NCBI GenBank assembly: GCA_964408425.1
Contig: CAYOZI010000004.1
Coordinates: 1-47,327 of the forward strand
Source of the DNA: UBA10210 sp964408425
GTDB lineage: Archaea > Micrarchaeota > Micrarchaeia > Norongarragalinales > Norongarragalinaceae
Reading direction: 5' to 3'
Length of the DNA stretch: 47,327 bases
Shown here: positions 1 through 8,688 of the stretch, piece after piece
How the letters are laid out: every line of letters begins with the position of its first letter
How positions within the stretch are numbered: position 1 is the first letter of the stretch
Translations under genes and position numbers: made by a program
Notes under the pieces: model-generated
Seen by the model: the letters and a program-made list of their open reading frames with translations, nothing else
Database searches by the model: none
What the model was told of the DNA's origin: nothing

Positions 1-513
1 CAGCTCGAGCGCGAGTTGAAGAGACGTAACGTTCACGACGCGTTCTTCGGCTTCACCTTGACGGATATTCTCTCGAAAATATTGAAGCTGCTCACCCTGG
101 CGGTATTTCTGGGTATAGCGGCTGAAGTAACGAGCCTGGTGTTCCTGGGAACGCTGGTAACGTGGTTCGTCGCTTACGTGCCGTTGTTCGTGCAGGGTGT
201 CGCAATCCTCCTCATAGGAATGCTTGCGGCTGATTACTTGACGGACACGATAAAGAAAGCATCCCTGCCATTCAGAAACCTGATAGGCTGGGTTCTCGAG
301 GCTTTCATCATCTACACGGCAATCGTCATCGCCCTGCCTCTGTTCCTCCCGAACGCCGACGCCTCGATCTTGAGGTTCGCATTCCTCCTGTTGCTCGGAG
401 CCGTGGCATTGGCATTCGGGTTGGGAATGGCCATAGCAATAGGCTTGGGAATGAAGGACTCGGTCATGCGCGTCGCAAAGAAGAAGGAAGGCGACCTGGA
501 AAAACTCGTGTAG
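1..513 (+). CDS. Small integral membrane protein, 5' end outside the window
   Basis: The reading frame is open from base 1, so the gene probably starts upstream; an internal TTG at 16 is the first possible start seen. The visible 170 residues hold about four hydrophobic segments with a charged stretch (DTIKKASLPFRN) between the second and third. The run of Gly-rich helices resembles the conserved transmembrane-helix repeat found beside MscS-type mechanosensitive channels, but no channel pore domain follows. It ends in a short Lys/Glu tail. A role in membrane conductance is only a possibility. The gene converges on rnhB across a T-rich spacer. Confidence 0.55.
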   Translation, partial: QLERELKRRNVHDAFFGFTLTDILSKILKLLTLAVFLGIAAEVTSLVFLGTLVTWFVAYVPLFVQGVAILLIGMLAADYLTDTIKKASLPFRNLIGWVLEAFIIYTAIVIALPLFLPNADASILRFAFLLLLGAVALAFGLGMAIAIGLGMKDSVMRVAKKKEGDLEKLV

Positions 514-575
514 AGTTTTTCCCCTCTTTTCTTTTTTCCCCTTCTTTTTAGTTTTTTTATTTTTTTCTCTTATCC
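514..575 (+). terminator. T-rich transcription terminator
   Basis: Directly after the stop codon at 513 the plus strand carries several runs of 4 to 7 T separated by CCCC or single bases. Archaeal RNA polymerase terminates at such oligo-T tracts without a hairpin. It lies between convergent genes. Confidence 0.5.
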
Positions 576-583
576 CTATGCTC

Positions 584-1285
584 TTAAAACTCGCCCAGCT
601 TAGACTGCCCGGCGGGAGCGTGGTTCTTGCGTATGGTGCTCCACTCGTGCCTCAAGAACTCCTTCACTTCAGGCCTGTCGAAGTTTTTCTTCAGGAATTC
701 CACTGTTTTCGGGTCGTGGGTGTAACCGCTTCCGAAATCCCCTATTTTTTCATGCAAACTTTCAATCTGCCTGTCCCTCAACACCTTGGCTATTATCGAT
801 GCTGCGGAAACCACCGGATAATTGGCGTCCGCCTTGTTTTCGCATACCAATTCCATCTTGTGAGAGAAAAACTTCCTTATCCTCTTTTCAAACTTCGATG
901 GAACGGAATCCGGCGAGTCGATGTAAACCTTGGAAGGTTTGGACTTGAGCCTGGATAAAGCGTCCGCGGCCATCGCCGCCTCTATCGTGTTCAGGGAGAC
1001 TTTCTTCCTCATCAATTCTGTGATTTGGACTGCCGTGTATTCGACGACGGCGTTCTCCCAGCCGCGGGTTTTGGTCAGCGTGTCGAAAAGCCGCTCGCGC
1101 TGTAGCGGAGAAAGCATTTTCGAGTCCTTTACCCCGAGAGACCGCAATTCCTTTTCCGCTTCCTTGGGCGCGGAAAAAGCGCATAAGAATAACCCCCCGA
1201 AGACGCAGCCTTTTGGCTGAAATCAAACCGTAAGCTTGATTTCTCTGCCAGCCTCGTCTACGCCAGCTATTCTCGTTCTTTCCAT
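584..1285 (-). CDS. rnhB: Ribonuclease HII, interrupted by a predicted 33-base mRNA intron
   Basis: RNase HII cleaves the RNA strand of RNA-DNA hybrids and removes misincorporated ribonucleotides. The coding parts are 1285-1245 and 1211-584; joined they give 222 residues, normal for the family. The likely DEDD metal ligands are Asp10 and Glu11 (DEAGRG), Asp112 (YIDSPD) and Asp142 (KADANYP), followed by VSAASIIAKV. The C-terminal QSKLGEF fits a PCNA-interacting PIP box, as in other archaeal RNase HII. Unspliced, the frame reads GVDEAGR, then 11 foreign codons including TGA, then GCVFGG in the same frame. Automatic callers would start at TTG 1147 and lose the catalytic Asp/Glu. The ATG at 1285 follows a weak GGTG. 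The gene is divergent from tRNA-Trp. Family assignment is secure; the splicing is inferred. If it does not occur this is a pseudogene. Confidence 0.85.
1212..1244 (-). other. Predicted BHB mRNA intron in rnhB (33 nt)
   Basis: On the coding strand exon 1 ends GCTGGCAG and exon 2 begins AGGCTGCG. The central helix is TGGC with GCCA. The 5' bulge AGA is cut after its second base and the 3' bulge AAA after its second base. The inner stem is GAAATCAA with TTGATTTC (8 bp) around loop GCTTACGGT. The outer helix includes GACG with CGTC plus a few further pairs. One extra A lies between inner and central helices, so the motif is slightly relaxed. Cleavage at these sites gives GCT GGC AGA GGC TGC, that is A-G-R-G-C, the expected RNase HII sequence. 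Length is a multiple of three, but a TGA inside blocks read-through. Confidence 0.75.
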
Positions 1286-1341
1286 TGATACACCACTCCG
1301 AGAAACAATAATATAATGTGCGATATAAAATGTGTTTTACC

Positions 1342-1498
1342 GGGGTCATGGTATAGTGGCATTACGGCAGGCTCCAGAATCTTGAATGATTGAGCCTTCG
1401 GGCAGTGATTAGGAAAAATTGTTCTGGAGCTCTGAATTGATGAAGAGCGGAAAAGGCGAAGAAACCTGCAGATCGGAGTTCGATTCTCCGTGACCCCA
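1342..1498 (+). tRNA. tRNA-Trp (CCA) with an 86-nt intron
   Basis: The acceptor stem is GGGGTCA (1342-1348) with TGACCCC (1491-1497) and discriminator A1498; no full CCA is encoded. The D arm is 1351-1365, the anticodon stem GCAGG (1367-1371) with CCTGC (1465-1469), and the T arm CGGAG/CTCCG (1474-1490). After U33 the anticodon is CCA at 1374-1376. The intron lies at the usual 37/38 position, 1378-1463. Its BHB has bulges AGA and AAA and a central helix of C32-G, U33-A, C34/A mismatch and C35-G. The gene is divergent from rnhB, with A+T-rich TATA-like sequence at about 1305-1331. Confidence 0.93.
1378..1463 (+). ncRNA. tRNA-Trp intron carrying a box C/D guide for C34
   Basis: Bases 1422-1430 (TTCTGGAGC) are complementary over 9 bp to 1371-1379, which spans the anticodon. 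They are followed by T and box D/D' CTGA (1432-1435), then a box C/C' TGATGA (1438-1443). The fifth base upstream of CTGA, G1427, pairs with C1374, which is C34. Archaeal pre-tRNA-Trp introns are known to guide 2'-O-methylation of C34 this way. A second CTGA at the 3' end is not apparent, so only one clear guide is called. Confidence 0.75.
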
Positions 1499-1546
1499 CC
1501 TCTTTCTTCAAACTTTCCCTAGTCCCTTCCAAAGCCACCATAAGCC

Positions 1547-1554
1547 TTTAAATA
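1547..1554 (+). promoter_or_regulatory. TATA box for the large surface protein
   Basis: TTTAAATA lies 24 to 37 bases before the GTG at 1578 and ATG at 1584, and no Shine-Dalgarno sequence precedes either start. This spacing suggests a leaderless transcript starting near 1575-1580. Confidence 0.5.
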
Positions 1555-1583
1555 CTCCCTACTGCAGAGTAGTAACAGTGATT

Positions 1584-4500
1584 ATGGTGGGTTTGTCCAA
1601 CAAGCTTTTCTTACTAGCCGTTTTAGTCGGAGTGCTGGCTTTTGCAACCGGCACCCAAGCTTATTCCCAGCAGGGAATATGCAGTGCTAACGGAATTTCA
1701 ACGGGTTCGGACTGCGTTTTCAGGAACAGCCCTGAAACCATTCTGCCGGACGGTTCTTACTCTTACTCGTGCAACGCAGGAACTGCCAACGGACGGCTTG
1801 TCAGCAAATACCAGAACGGCTGCATCGGCACGACTTACTATGACTTTTCGGGCTCGTCTGCGAACATCCAAATCAAAAACAGGATTCTGACGGTGGGCGA
1901 TTACTGCGTGGCAGCGCCTACTTACAATTCTGTCCAGTGCGGTTACACCGACTATTCGGATTCAACCCCTTCGGACGGCGGTTATTACGATGCCGGCGAC
2001 ACGTACAACGATTATTCGACTGAAAACAATTACTACGACTATCCCGACGGAAGCGACTATTCTTCCTACGGCGGGTATTGCGGAAACGGGTATTGTGAGT
2101 ATGGAGAAAACGCGTGGAATTGCGCGCGGGACTGTTACAACCCGTTCGGCTCCCACTATTACTCTTCCTGCACCTTGAATTCGTTCCCTAGAAGCGTTTA
2201 TGCGGGGCAGTGGAGCGACATCGTCGTTACCTACACCGATTTGTTTTACTCCCCTTACACGATTCCCGTGAGCTGCGGAAACGGTTACGTTGCATACGCA
2301 TACGGTTCTTACGGGACTACGGGCACTTCGTTCGCCAGGTGTTATTATCCGAATGCGGGTTTGTACTACCAAACGGCTTACGCGGGCGGAATCGGTTGTA
2401 GCGCTTCTTTCGTACAGGTTTATCCCCAATCCACCACGCTTCCTCCTTCTAACGGGAATGACGGCAATGATGGAAACGGGGATAATGGGAATGGCGTTTC
2501 CCAAGCCCAGTGCTCGGTTATTTCCAACCCTGCCGAATTGACGCAGTCGGGCGTTTCAACAATCCGCGTTTATTACTCGGGCTTGAACAACGCGCCTGTG
2601 GGCGCGAGCGTCGCTTGCGGAGACGAGCCCGCGACCGTGAAGGAAGCTTCTTGTTCCAACGGCGTATGCACGACCCAATGCGCTTACACTCCCTCGAGAT
2701 TGCCTTATTACGCTGATGTGGATGTATTGCTGAAGGTTTCCTCGACCGATTCGTTGAGGTGCACTCCGGCTTTCGTCGCCATCAAAGCATCAACTCCTTC
2801 GGGAGACGGAAACGGTAACGATAACGGCAGCGGCAATAACAATAATGGAAACAGCAATGCCCCTGCTCCTGTTTCAAACCCCTCTTGCGCTATTCTTGCC
2901 AACCCGAATTCATTGCAGGACAACGGAACTTCGAAAATAACTGTTTTGTACCAGGATTTCGGAAACCAGAGCGTTCAAACCGCCAAGGTGTTTTGCGGAA
3001 ACCAGGCTGGTGAAGAGCCCAACGCCGCTTGCCCGGGCGGGGAGAACGGAATGTGCAATTCGGTTGATTGCGTTTATACCGCTCCTTCCGCTTATCCGAG
3101 GACTTTCAACGTGAGGGCCGCGATCGGAAGCGAGGTTTGCTCTTCGACTACAGTCACGCTTTACGGAAACAATCCTACCCCGCAGCCTCCGACTCCAGAG
3201 CAATTCGGCGGAATGGTGGTAACCGTTTCGGATTCATCCTCTTCCGCTCCGATAGCGAATGCTTTCGTCATCGTTTTCAAGAGCGGGGCGGCTGTTGATA
3301 CGGGTTTCACCGATTCTAATGGCGTAGTGAGCTTCACCGACTTGAAAGTGGGCGGTTATTCGCTTTCAGTTTCGAAAACAGGTTATTCTACCGCTTCCTC
3401 GACCGCGGCCGTTGCTGCGGATGAAAATTCGGGCGTTTCGATTTCCTTGTACAATGTTTTCGCCTCGCAATCTTGCGGCGTTTCACTGGTTTCTTCAATT
3501 GTCAAGCCAGACCAGATGACGGGAGTAAGAATAAATTACGACGGTTTTTCCTCGGCCCCTTCGGCAGTAGTGTCTTGCGATTCCAATGACGTTCCCGCTT
3601 CCTGTTCCAATCCGGTTAACGGAAAAGGCTCTTGCACCGCGCAGTGTTCTTTCGGAACTGAAAATTCTTATCCGCAAACCAAGCAGGTGAGCGGGTTTTT
3701 GAATTCAAACGTCGTTTGCTCTTCGGCTTTCGCCACGCTTAATGCGCCCGCTCCAACTCAAGCTACTCTCTTGACTAGGGTTTCGGAATGCGGTTCGGGC
3801 AAGGCGTTGCAAAGTGCAAGCGTTCTTGTGGACGGAACGACCCAATTGTATTCCGATTCTGACGGGGTCGCTTCTCTTTCCGTAGACCCGAATTCCGTTT
3901 ATACTATAGAAGTTTCAAAGAACGGTTTTGTTTCGGCTCAATTCACCGCCCAGGTTTTGGGTGCGGGAACGGGCGTTTCGAAAAGCGTTTGCCTGAACGC
4001 CATTCCGCAGAATGCGGTTCAGGACAATTGCGATTTCAATTCCGTTTTGATAAAAAGCCCCGTTTGCCCGTATTCAGTAACCCCGCAGCCTTACCAAGTG
4101 AAAATTTCCAGCAAAAACTCTACTGACAACATTACGGTTTCCATTCTCTATTCGACGAACGCCTTGACCGGCGCGTCGAGCGTCGTTTTGCTTCCGTTGC
4201 AACAGACTATCGTCGATTTCAATTCCACTTTGAGCGACGTGGTTGGAGCGAAGAACGCGATCGTTTCGTTCGCTTCGCAATCGTGCACTCGCAACATCGC
4301 CCTTCAAGCTTGTTCCAGCGGCGGCTTGACTCTCGAGATTCCTGAGAATTCGAAAACCGCCATAGCGGGCCAGGACGCTTGTTTCGACGTTTTGTTGAGA
4401 AACCGCGGTTTGGCGAGCGGAAAAGTAGTGATGACTTCCACTTCGAGCGACTCTTCGGTGACCGGAACGTTTTCGGAAAAGGAATTCACGATTTCCTCGC

Positions 4501-6638
4501 AGGAAACGAAGCAGCTGGAGTATTGCGTGAAAGCGCAGGGCAGCGGACAGAAGAGTTTCGTTTTGAACGCGGTCAGCGCGATGGGAGACGCTACCGCGAG
4601 CGCGGTTTTGACCATTCCCTCTTCGGCCAGCATTTCGACGAATGCCGGTTCCTGCATTTCGCTTGATGCCGATTCAACCGTTCAGAATGTGAATGTAGTT
4701 TTGACGAACAACGCGTTGGATGGCGACTACGTAGCGGAATTGATCGGTTTCGACGATCCGAATGAAGATGGCCTTCAGGCGCAGATAGTCCAGGACAAGA
4801 TTTACGATTTTGAAAAGGGAACGCTGAGGACTCTGGTGCTGAGGCTGAACCCGTTCAACTCCCAGGCTGGAGAGCACAGGTTCGACTTGCTTTTGAAGAA
4901 AGACGGGGTCGTTGCCATGCAGCAGAACATTTGTTTCGATATAGACGAAAACCGCAACCAGGCTGTTGCGTTAAACCCGTTGTCCCTGACGATTCAAGTG
5001 GGCAAGGCGGCTTCTTCGTTCTTGACCGTTGAAAACACGGGCAACATGAAGGTCACGTACTTCGTTTCCACTGCCGAAGACTTGCCCGTTCAAATATATC
5101 CCGACACTTTCTCGCTCGCGCCAGGAGAAAAGGAGGAAGTTGAAATCCAACTGACCACGCTCCAGTCGACCAGGCTGGGTTCTTACTCCATTCCGGTGCG
5201 CGTTGTTTCCAAAGCTAGCGAGGATGAAACTTATTCCGTAACCGTTTATTGCGGTAACGGCTTGAGCAAAACCGTCGCTTGCGAAGGCGGGGCCAACTCG
5301 TGCAGCGTTTCTTGCGACTACCAGAGCAACGGTTTGTATACGGTAACTTCTTCGATCGGAGGCGAGACTTGCGCTTCGACTCAAGTGCGCGTTGTCGAGA
5401 ACTATACCGATTCTTGTTATCTCTCGTTCAACCCCCAGGTGATAAAGCAGGATAATTACGCTGTTTTGACCGTGAACTACAGGGATTTGAGTGCTGGAGA
5501 GCAGGGCAACTTTACGTTGAATTGCGGCAACGGGCAGACTGCGGTAGTGCAGAATTGCGTTGGAAACACGGGCGCTTGCTCGGCGCAGTGCTATTACCCT
5601 GACGAGGGTTCTTTCGTAGCTTCCGCGCAGTCGGCGAATTATTCTTGTTCAACCGCCCAGATCGCGGTTGTGGACGACGGTTCCATTTGCAGGCTTTCCG
5701 CGCAGACGAACGTCCAGAGGAATACCGCTAATACGATAACCATGACTTACGACGTTTCCGAACTGCCTTCGGAAAGGGCGTTGTTGCTGGATTCCGTGAA
5801 AATGCTTGTCAACGTTGTCGCGGGCGCCCAGTCTTTCGAGCCCGAGGAATCAAGGAACATAATCGTTACCGCCCCCTCGTCTCTAGACCTACTGCCAGGT
5901 TCGACTGCATTATTGCCCATTACCGTGAAGAACAACGACCGTTTCGAGCTGAATACGGTGATCGTTTATTTGACGAACTTGCCTGCAGGCGTTTCGGTAA
6001 CCCAGCCTCCGGCGTTTTCGCTCGAGCCGGGCGCCAGCGCAACTCGCAACATTGTTTTGACCGCTTCGCAGGAAGCGCCGATCGCGTTGAGCACGGCGAG
6101 GATCAAGGTGGAATCGGGCGTTTTCGTAGCTCCGGACAAGAGCGTTGCCATAAACGTGCGCACTTCAACAGGCAAAGAGCTTTTGGTGTCCGAGGGAGAA
6201 CCGTCGTTCTCGTTCTCTTCAAAGGAAAACCTGACTGAAATAACCGTTTCCATTCCGGTTACGAACAACGAAAACACTGCCAGCGTGATAACAGCTTCGG
6301 CGGACTTGCCTCCTGGCTGGAGGTTCGGCTTTGCAGCCGTTTCATTGCAGCCTGGCCAGACGTCTTTGCTGGAGTTCAAACTTGTTTCCGAACAATATGA
6401 TGACAAGGAATTTGATGCCGTGATAAGGCTGCAGAATACTGAAAATAAGGTGAAGACCATTCCGCTGGCCATCCCCTCTAAGTCGAGCGCCAGCGGGTTG
6501 AGCGGCTTGTTCACCGCTTCTTCAACCACGGGCATAATCGTGCTGTTGCTGATAATCGGCATAGTGCTTGCGGGGTATTTCTTTTACAACTCGCGCGAAA
6601 CGCAGAAAAAGCTGACTGAAGATATTGAAAAGGATTAA
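1584..6638 (+). CDS. Giant secreted surface protein with Cys-rich repeats and C-terminal membrane anchor
   Basis: About 1684 residues with an N-terminal signal peptide ending near TQAYS and a C-terminal transmembrane helix (IIVLLLIIGIVLAGYFFY) before a short charged cytoplasmic tail. Between them are a Tyr/Asp/Ser-rich region (about 95-165) and about six copies of a Cys-rich Ig-like module, roughly C...P..I...G.S.I.V.Y...CG...C.....C...C.Y......C. The modules are joined by Asn/Gly/Asp- or Pro-rich linkers. Two carboxypeptidase-regulatory-like modules (e.g. IANAFVIVFKSG) and several Ig-like segments near the C terminus resemble NEW3/COG1470-type domains. I see no enzymatic motif; it is probably a cell-envelope or adhesion protein. 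The chosen ATG at 1584 could instead be GTG 1578. Next downstream is a second protein of similar layout, probably co-transcribed. Confidence 0.8.
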   Translation: MVGLSNKLFLLAVLVGVLAFATGTQAYSQQGICSANGISTGSDCVFRNSPETILPDGSYSYSCNAGTANGRLVSKYQNGCIGTTYYDFSGSSANIQIKNRILTVGDYCVAAPTYNSVQCGYTDYSDSTPSDGGYYDAGDTYNDYSTENNYYDYPDGSDYSSYGGYCGNGYCEYGENAWNCARDCYNPFGSHYYSSCTLNSFPRSVYAGQWSDIVVTYTDLFYSPYTIPVSCGNGYVAYAYGSYGTTGTSFARCYYPNAGLYYQTAYAGGIGCSASFVQVYPQSTTLPPSNGNDGNDGNGDNGNGVSQAQCSVISNPAELTQSGVSTIRVYYSGLNNAPVGASVACGDEPATVKEASCSNGVCTTQCAYTPSRLPYYADVDVLLKVSSTDSLRCTPAFVAIKASTPSGDGNGNDNGSGNNNNGNSNAPAPVSNPSCAILANPNSLQDNGTSKITVLYQDFGNQSVQTAKVFCGNQAGEEPNAACPGGENGMCNSVDCVYTAPSAYPRTFNVRAAIGSEVCSSTTVTLYGNNPTPQPPTPEQFGGMVVTVSDSSSSAPIANAFVIVFKSGAAVDTGFTDSNGVVSFTDLKVGGYSLSVSKTGYSTASSTAAVAADENSGVSISLYNVFASQSCGVSLVSSIVKPDQMTGVRINYDGFSSAPSAVVSCDSNDVPASCSNPVNGKGSCTAQCSFGTENSYPQTKQVSGFLNSNVVCSSAFATLNAPAPTQATLLTRVSECGSGKALQSASVLVDGTTQLYSDSDGVASLSVDPNSVYTIEVSKNGFVSAQFTAQVLGAGTGVSKSVCLNAIPQNAVQDNCDFNSVLIKSPVCPYSVTPQPYQVKISSKNSTDNITVSILYSTNALTGASSVVLLPLQQTIVDFNSTLSDVVGAKNAIVSFASQSCTRNIALQACSSGGLTLEIPENSKTAIAGQDACFDVLLRNRGLASGKVVMTSTSSDSSVTGTFSEKEFTISSQETKQLEYCVKAQGSGQKSFVLNAVSAMGDATASAVLTIPSSASISTNAGSCISLDADSTVQNVNVVLTNNALDGDYVAELIGFDDPNEDGLQAQIVQDKIYDFEKGTLRTLVLRLNPFNSQAGEHRFDLLLKKDGVVAMQQNICFDIDENRNQAVALNPLSLTIQVGKAASSFLTVENTGNMKVTYFVSTAEDLPVQIYPDTFSLAPGEKEEVEIQLTTLQSTRLGSYSIPVRVVSKASEDETYSVTVYCGNGLSKTVACEGGANSCSVSCDYQSNGLYTVTSSIGGETCASTQVRVVENYTDSCYLSFNPQVIKQDNYAVLTVNYRDLSAGEQGNFTLNCGNGQTAVVQNCVGNTGACSAQCYYPDEGSFVASAQSANYSCSTAQIAVVDDGSICRLSAQTNVQRNTANTITMTYDVSELPSERALLLDSVKMLVNVVAGAQSFEPEESRNIIVTAPSSLDLLPGSTALLPITVKNNDRFELNTVIVYLTNLPAGVSVTQPPAFSLEPGASATRNIVLTASQEAPIALSTARIKVESGVFVAPDKSVAINVRTSTGKELLVSEGEPSFSFSSKENLTEITVSIPVTNNENTASVITASADLPPGWRFGFAAVSLQPGQTSLLEFKLVSEQYDDKEFDAVIRLQNTENKVKTIPLAIPSKSSASGLSGLFTASSTTGIIVLLLIIGIVLAGYFFYNSRETQKKLTEDIEKD

Positions 6639-6666
6639 GCGCGGAAAAAAGAGGGGGTTTTGTGAA

Positions 6667-8682
6667 ATGCGCGGGAAAACCTTTGCATTCGTTTTAGCGG
6701 TTGTCGCACTAATCTCATTTCCTTCCTTTTCCCACGCCGATTCTTCCTTGTCCTTAAACCCGGGAAGCCTCGCCGCTTGCCCTTGCGATCCTTTCTATTA
6801 CGATCTGGACGTTTACAGCGACCAGGCTGACGTTTTCGACCTGTACTTTTCCCCGAGGGAAAACTTTTCTTATTTCCTGAACCCGCAGGTTCCCGTCCCC
6901 GCTTCTTCAACCGTCAAAACCACGCTCGTGTTGAATACGCATTGCGAAATGCCGCACGGCAATTATTCGTTCACCGTAACGGCCGTAGGCAGGAAATCCT
7001 CGACTTCAATCCAAGGAAATGCGATAGTCAAGAAATGCAGGGGTTTGGAGTTGTCCATGCCGCCGCAGCAGAGCGTTTGCGCCGGTTCGAGCCAAAGCAT
7101 TTCCCTATCCTTGCGCAACAACGGCGTTTTCGAAGAGCAGGGGAGATTGGTTTTCGACGGTTTGCCCAAATTCTCCTACTACCTGGCTGACGATTCTTAC
7201 GATTTGAATCCAGGAGAGTCGAAAAACTTTTTGCTTTCACTGCAGCCTTCATCAAGCACGCCTCCGGCCAGCCTGCAATACAGCGTAAAAGCGGGTTCGG
7301 CAATCGCGACTGCGGCCCTCGACATTTCTTCCTGCTCTTTTTCCGAGCCTTTCAAAATTTCCATCACCCCTTTGGCTGAAAACGTGCAGGTTTGCGCCGG
7401 CGGAAAGAAAACGGTTTCATTCAAAATAAAGAACGAAGGGCCTACCGGCGTGTTCAAGCTCGAGTCCAGCGGGCTAAGCGGAAGCTTTCCGGTGAGTTCA
7501 ATCACCGTTTCAGGGCGTTCGAGCAGGGAAGTGAATTTCATCATCGATGCCGCGCAGTTCCAGCCCGGAAATTCAACTCTCACAGTCGAAGTGCTCGGCC
7601 CGTCGGCTTCGGACTCGGCTTCGGTTGACGTGAAAGTGCTGGATTGCCCGAGCGTAGTGTTCGGGGATTTGCAGTTATGCTTAGGTGAAACGGGAAGCAT
7701 TCCCTTCTCCTTCAAGAACAACAATCCCGAAGCGCAGTATTACTCTTTCACGGTTTCGGCTTTGATTCCGTCTAAAGTCGAGCCTGCAGACGCGTTCATT
7801 CCTTCCAATTCCGCCGTTTCATCCGCGGTTTTCGTGACCGGAAGCGCGCTTGGCGTTTATCCGGTGAAAGTTTTTGCGAACGCGACTTTGCTGAGCACCC
7901 CGAAGATTATCGTGAAGGCATGCGAACAGCCGCCTTCGGACGTTGAAATCCAAGATGCGAACTTTACGATGGAGTACGGCGTGTGGCAGAAGGCTTTCGT
8001 CCAAACCTCCCCGGCCGTTTCCAACGCCATAGTTTCGCTTCCTTCAGACCTGTTTTCCATTTCAGCTTCTTTCGTGGAAGGAGAAAACGTTTTCTTCACG
8101 GTAAAGCCCTTGAGGCAGGGGATTTTCATTTCGACCCTTTCGCTCAACGTTTCCGGAAGGAGTTTCGAAAGGCAGTTTTCCTTTACGATTACGCAACCGC
8201 TGGTTTCCATCAATGAAAAAACCCAGTCGACGCTGAACTCCGAAAACGGGTTGCTTGACAATACGGTCGTTTACTCGGTGAAAAACCTCGGTTCCGAAAG
8301 CATTTCGCTTGCCCCGTCTTCCGACGTTCCCAACGCCACCTTCTCTCCGGAAACGCTTGAATTGAATTCGGGCGAGGAAAAGGAGCTTTCGCTGGCAGCG
8401 AAAGGCATAAGCGAAAACCAGACTGTGAAACTGTTCTTGTCGGCGGGCGAAAAGACCTACGCCCTCGAATCAAAGGCCTTGAACGTGCCTTCGGGAAGCG
8501 CAAGCACGGGTTTCTTCACCGCATCGCGCACCATCGGGCTTTTCGCGCTGGTGGTTTTCGTGGCGATAATCGCCCTGGCTTTCGTCTTGAAGAAGGAGTT
8601 CGAAGAGCAGAAGACGCTTGACGTGGAAACGGAAAGCGGGGTCGAACCAGGCAGCAAGGAAAAAGAAAAGAAAAAGAAGTAA
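6667..8682 (+). CDS. Secreted surface protein with Ig-like repeats and C-terminal membrane anchor
   Basis: The ATG at 6667 follows a GAGGGGG ribosome binding site and opens a signal peptide (MRGKTFAFVLAVVALISF, cleavage near SHADS). An upstream in-frame ATG at 6625 overlaps the previous gene and lacks a signal peptide, so I rejected it. The 671-residue product has five or so beta-rich modules, each with a paired-Cys pattern such as LELSMPPQQSVCAGSSQSISL. It ends in TGFFTASRTIGLFALVVFV, a transmembrane helix and a Lys/Glu tail. The sequence just before the helix resembles that of the upstream protein (GLFTASSTTG). The pair probably forms one operon (28 bases apart) and may assemble together in the envelope. 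No catalytic motif was seen. Confidence 0.78.
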   Translation: MRGKTFAFVLAVVALISFPSFSHADSSLSLNPGSLAACPCDPFYYDLDVYSDQADVFDLYFSPRENFSYFLNPQVPVPASSTVKTTLVLNTHCEMPHGNYSFTVTAVGRKSSTSIQGNAIVKKCRGLELSMPPQQSVCAGSSQSISLSLRNNGVFEEQGRLVFDGLPKFSYYLADDSYDLNPGESKNFLLSLQPSSSTPPASLQYSVKAGSAIATAALDISSCSFSEPFKISITPLAENVQVCAGGKKTVSFKIKNEGPTGVFKLESSGLSGSFPVSSITVSGRSSREVNFIIDAAQFQPGNSTLTVEVLGPSASDSASVDVKVLDCPSVVFGDLQLCLGETGSIPFSFKNNNPEAQYYSFTVSALIPSKVEPADAFIPSNSAVSSAVFVTGSALGVYPVKVFANATLLSTPKIIVKACEQPPSDVEIQDANFTMEYGVWQKAFVQTSPAVSNAIVSLPSDLFSISASFVEGENVFFTVKPLRQGIFISTLSLNVSGRSFERQFSFTITQPLVSINEKTQSTLNSENGLLDNTVVYSVKNLGSESISLAPSSDVPNATFSPETLELNSGEEKELSLAAKGISENQTVKLFLSAGEKTYALESKALNVPSGSASTGFFTASRTIGLFALVVFVAIIALAFVLKKEFEEQKTLDVETESGVEPGSKEKEKKKK

Positions 8683-8688
8683 ACGCGT

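Noticed and set aside
584..1147. RNase HII starting at TTG 1147 as the whole gene
   Set aside because: That version lacks the first 35 residues, including the essential Asp-Glu pair; the missing part is found intact just upstream across the intron.
1212..1285. TGA in rnhB read as selenocysteine or another amino acid
   Set aside because: The 11 extra codons have no counterpart in RNase HII, and removing the whole insert at BHB sites restores the family sequence. Recoding would leave a foreign insert within the active-site motif.
1962..2504. Long antisense frames within the giant surface protein gene
   Set aside because: They mirror the biased codon use of the sense gene, are low in complexity and lack start signals.
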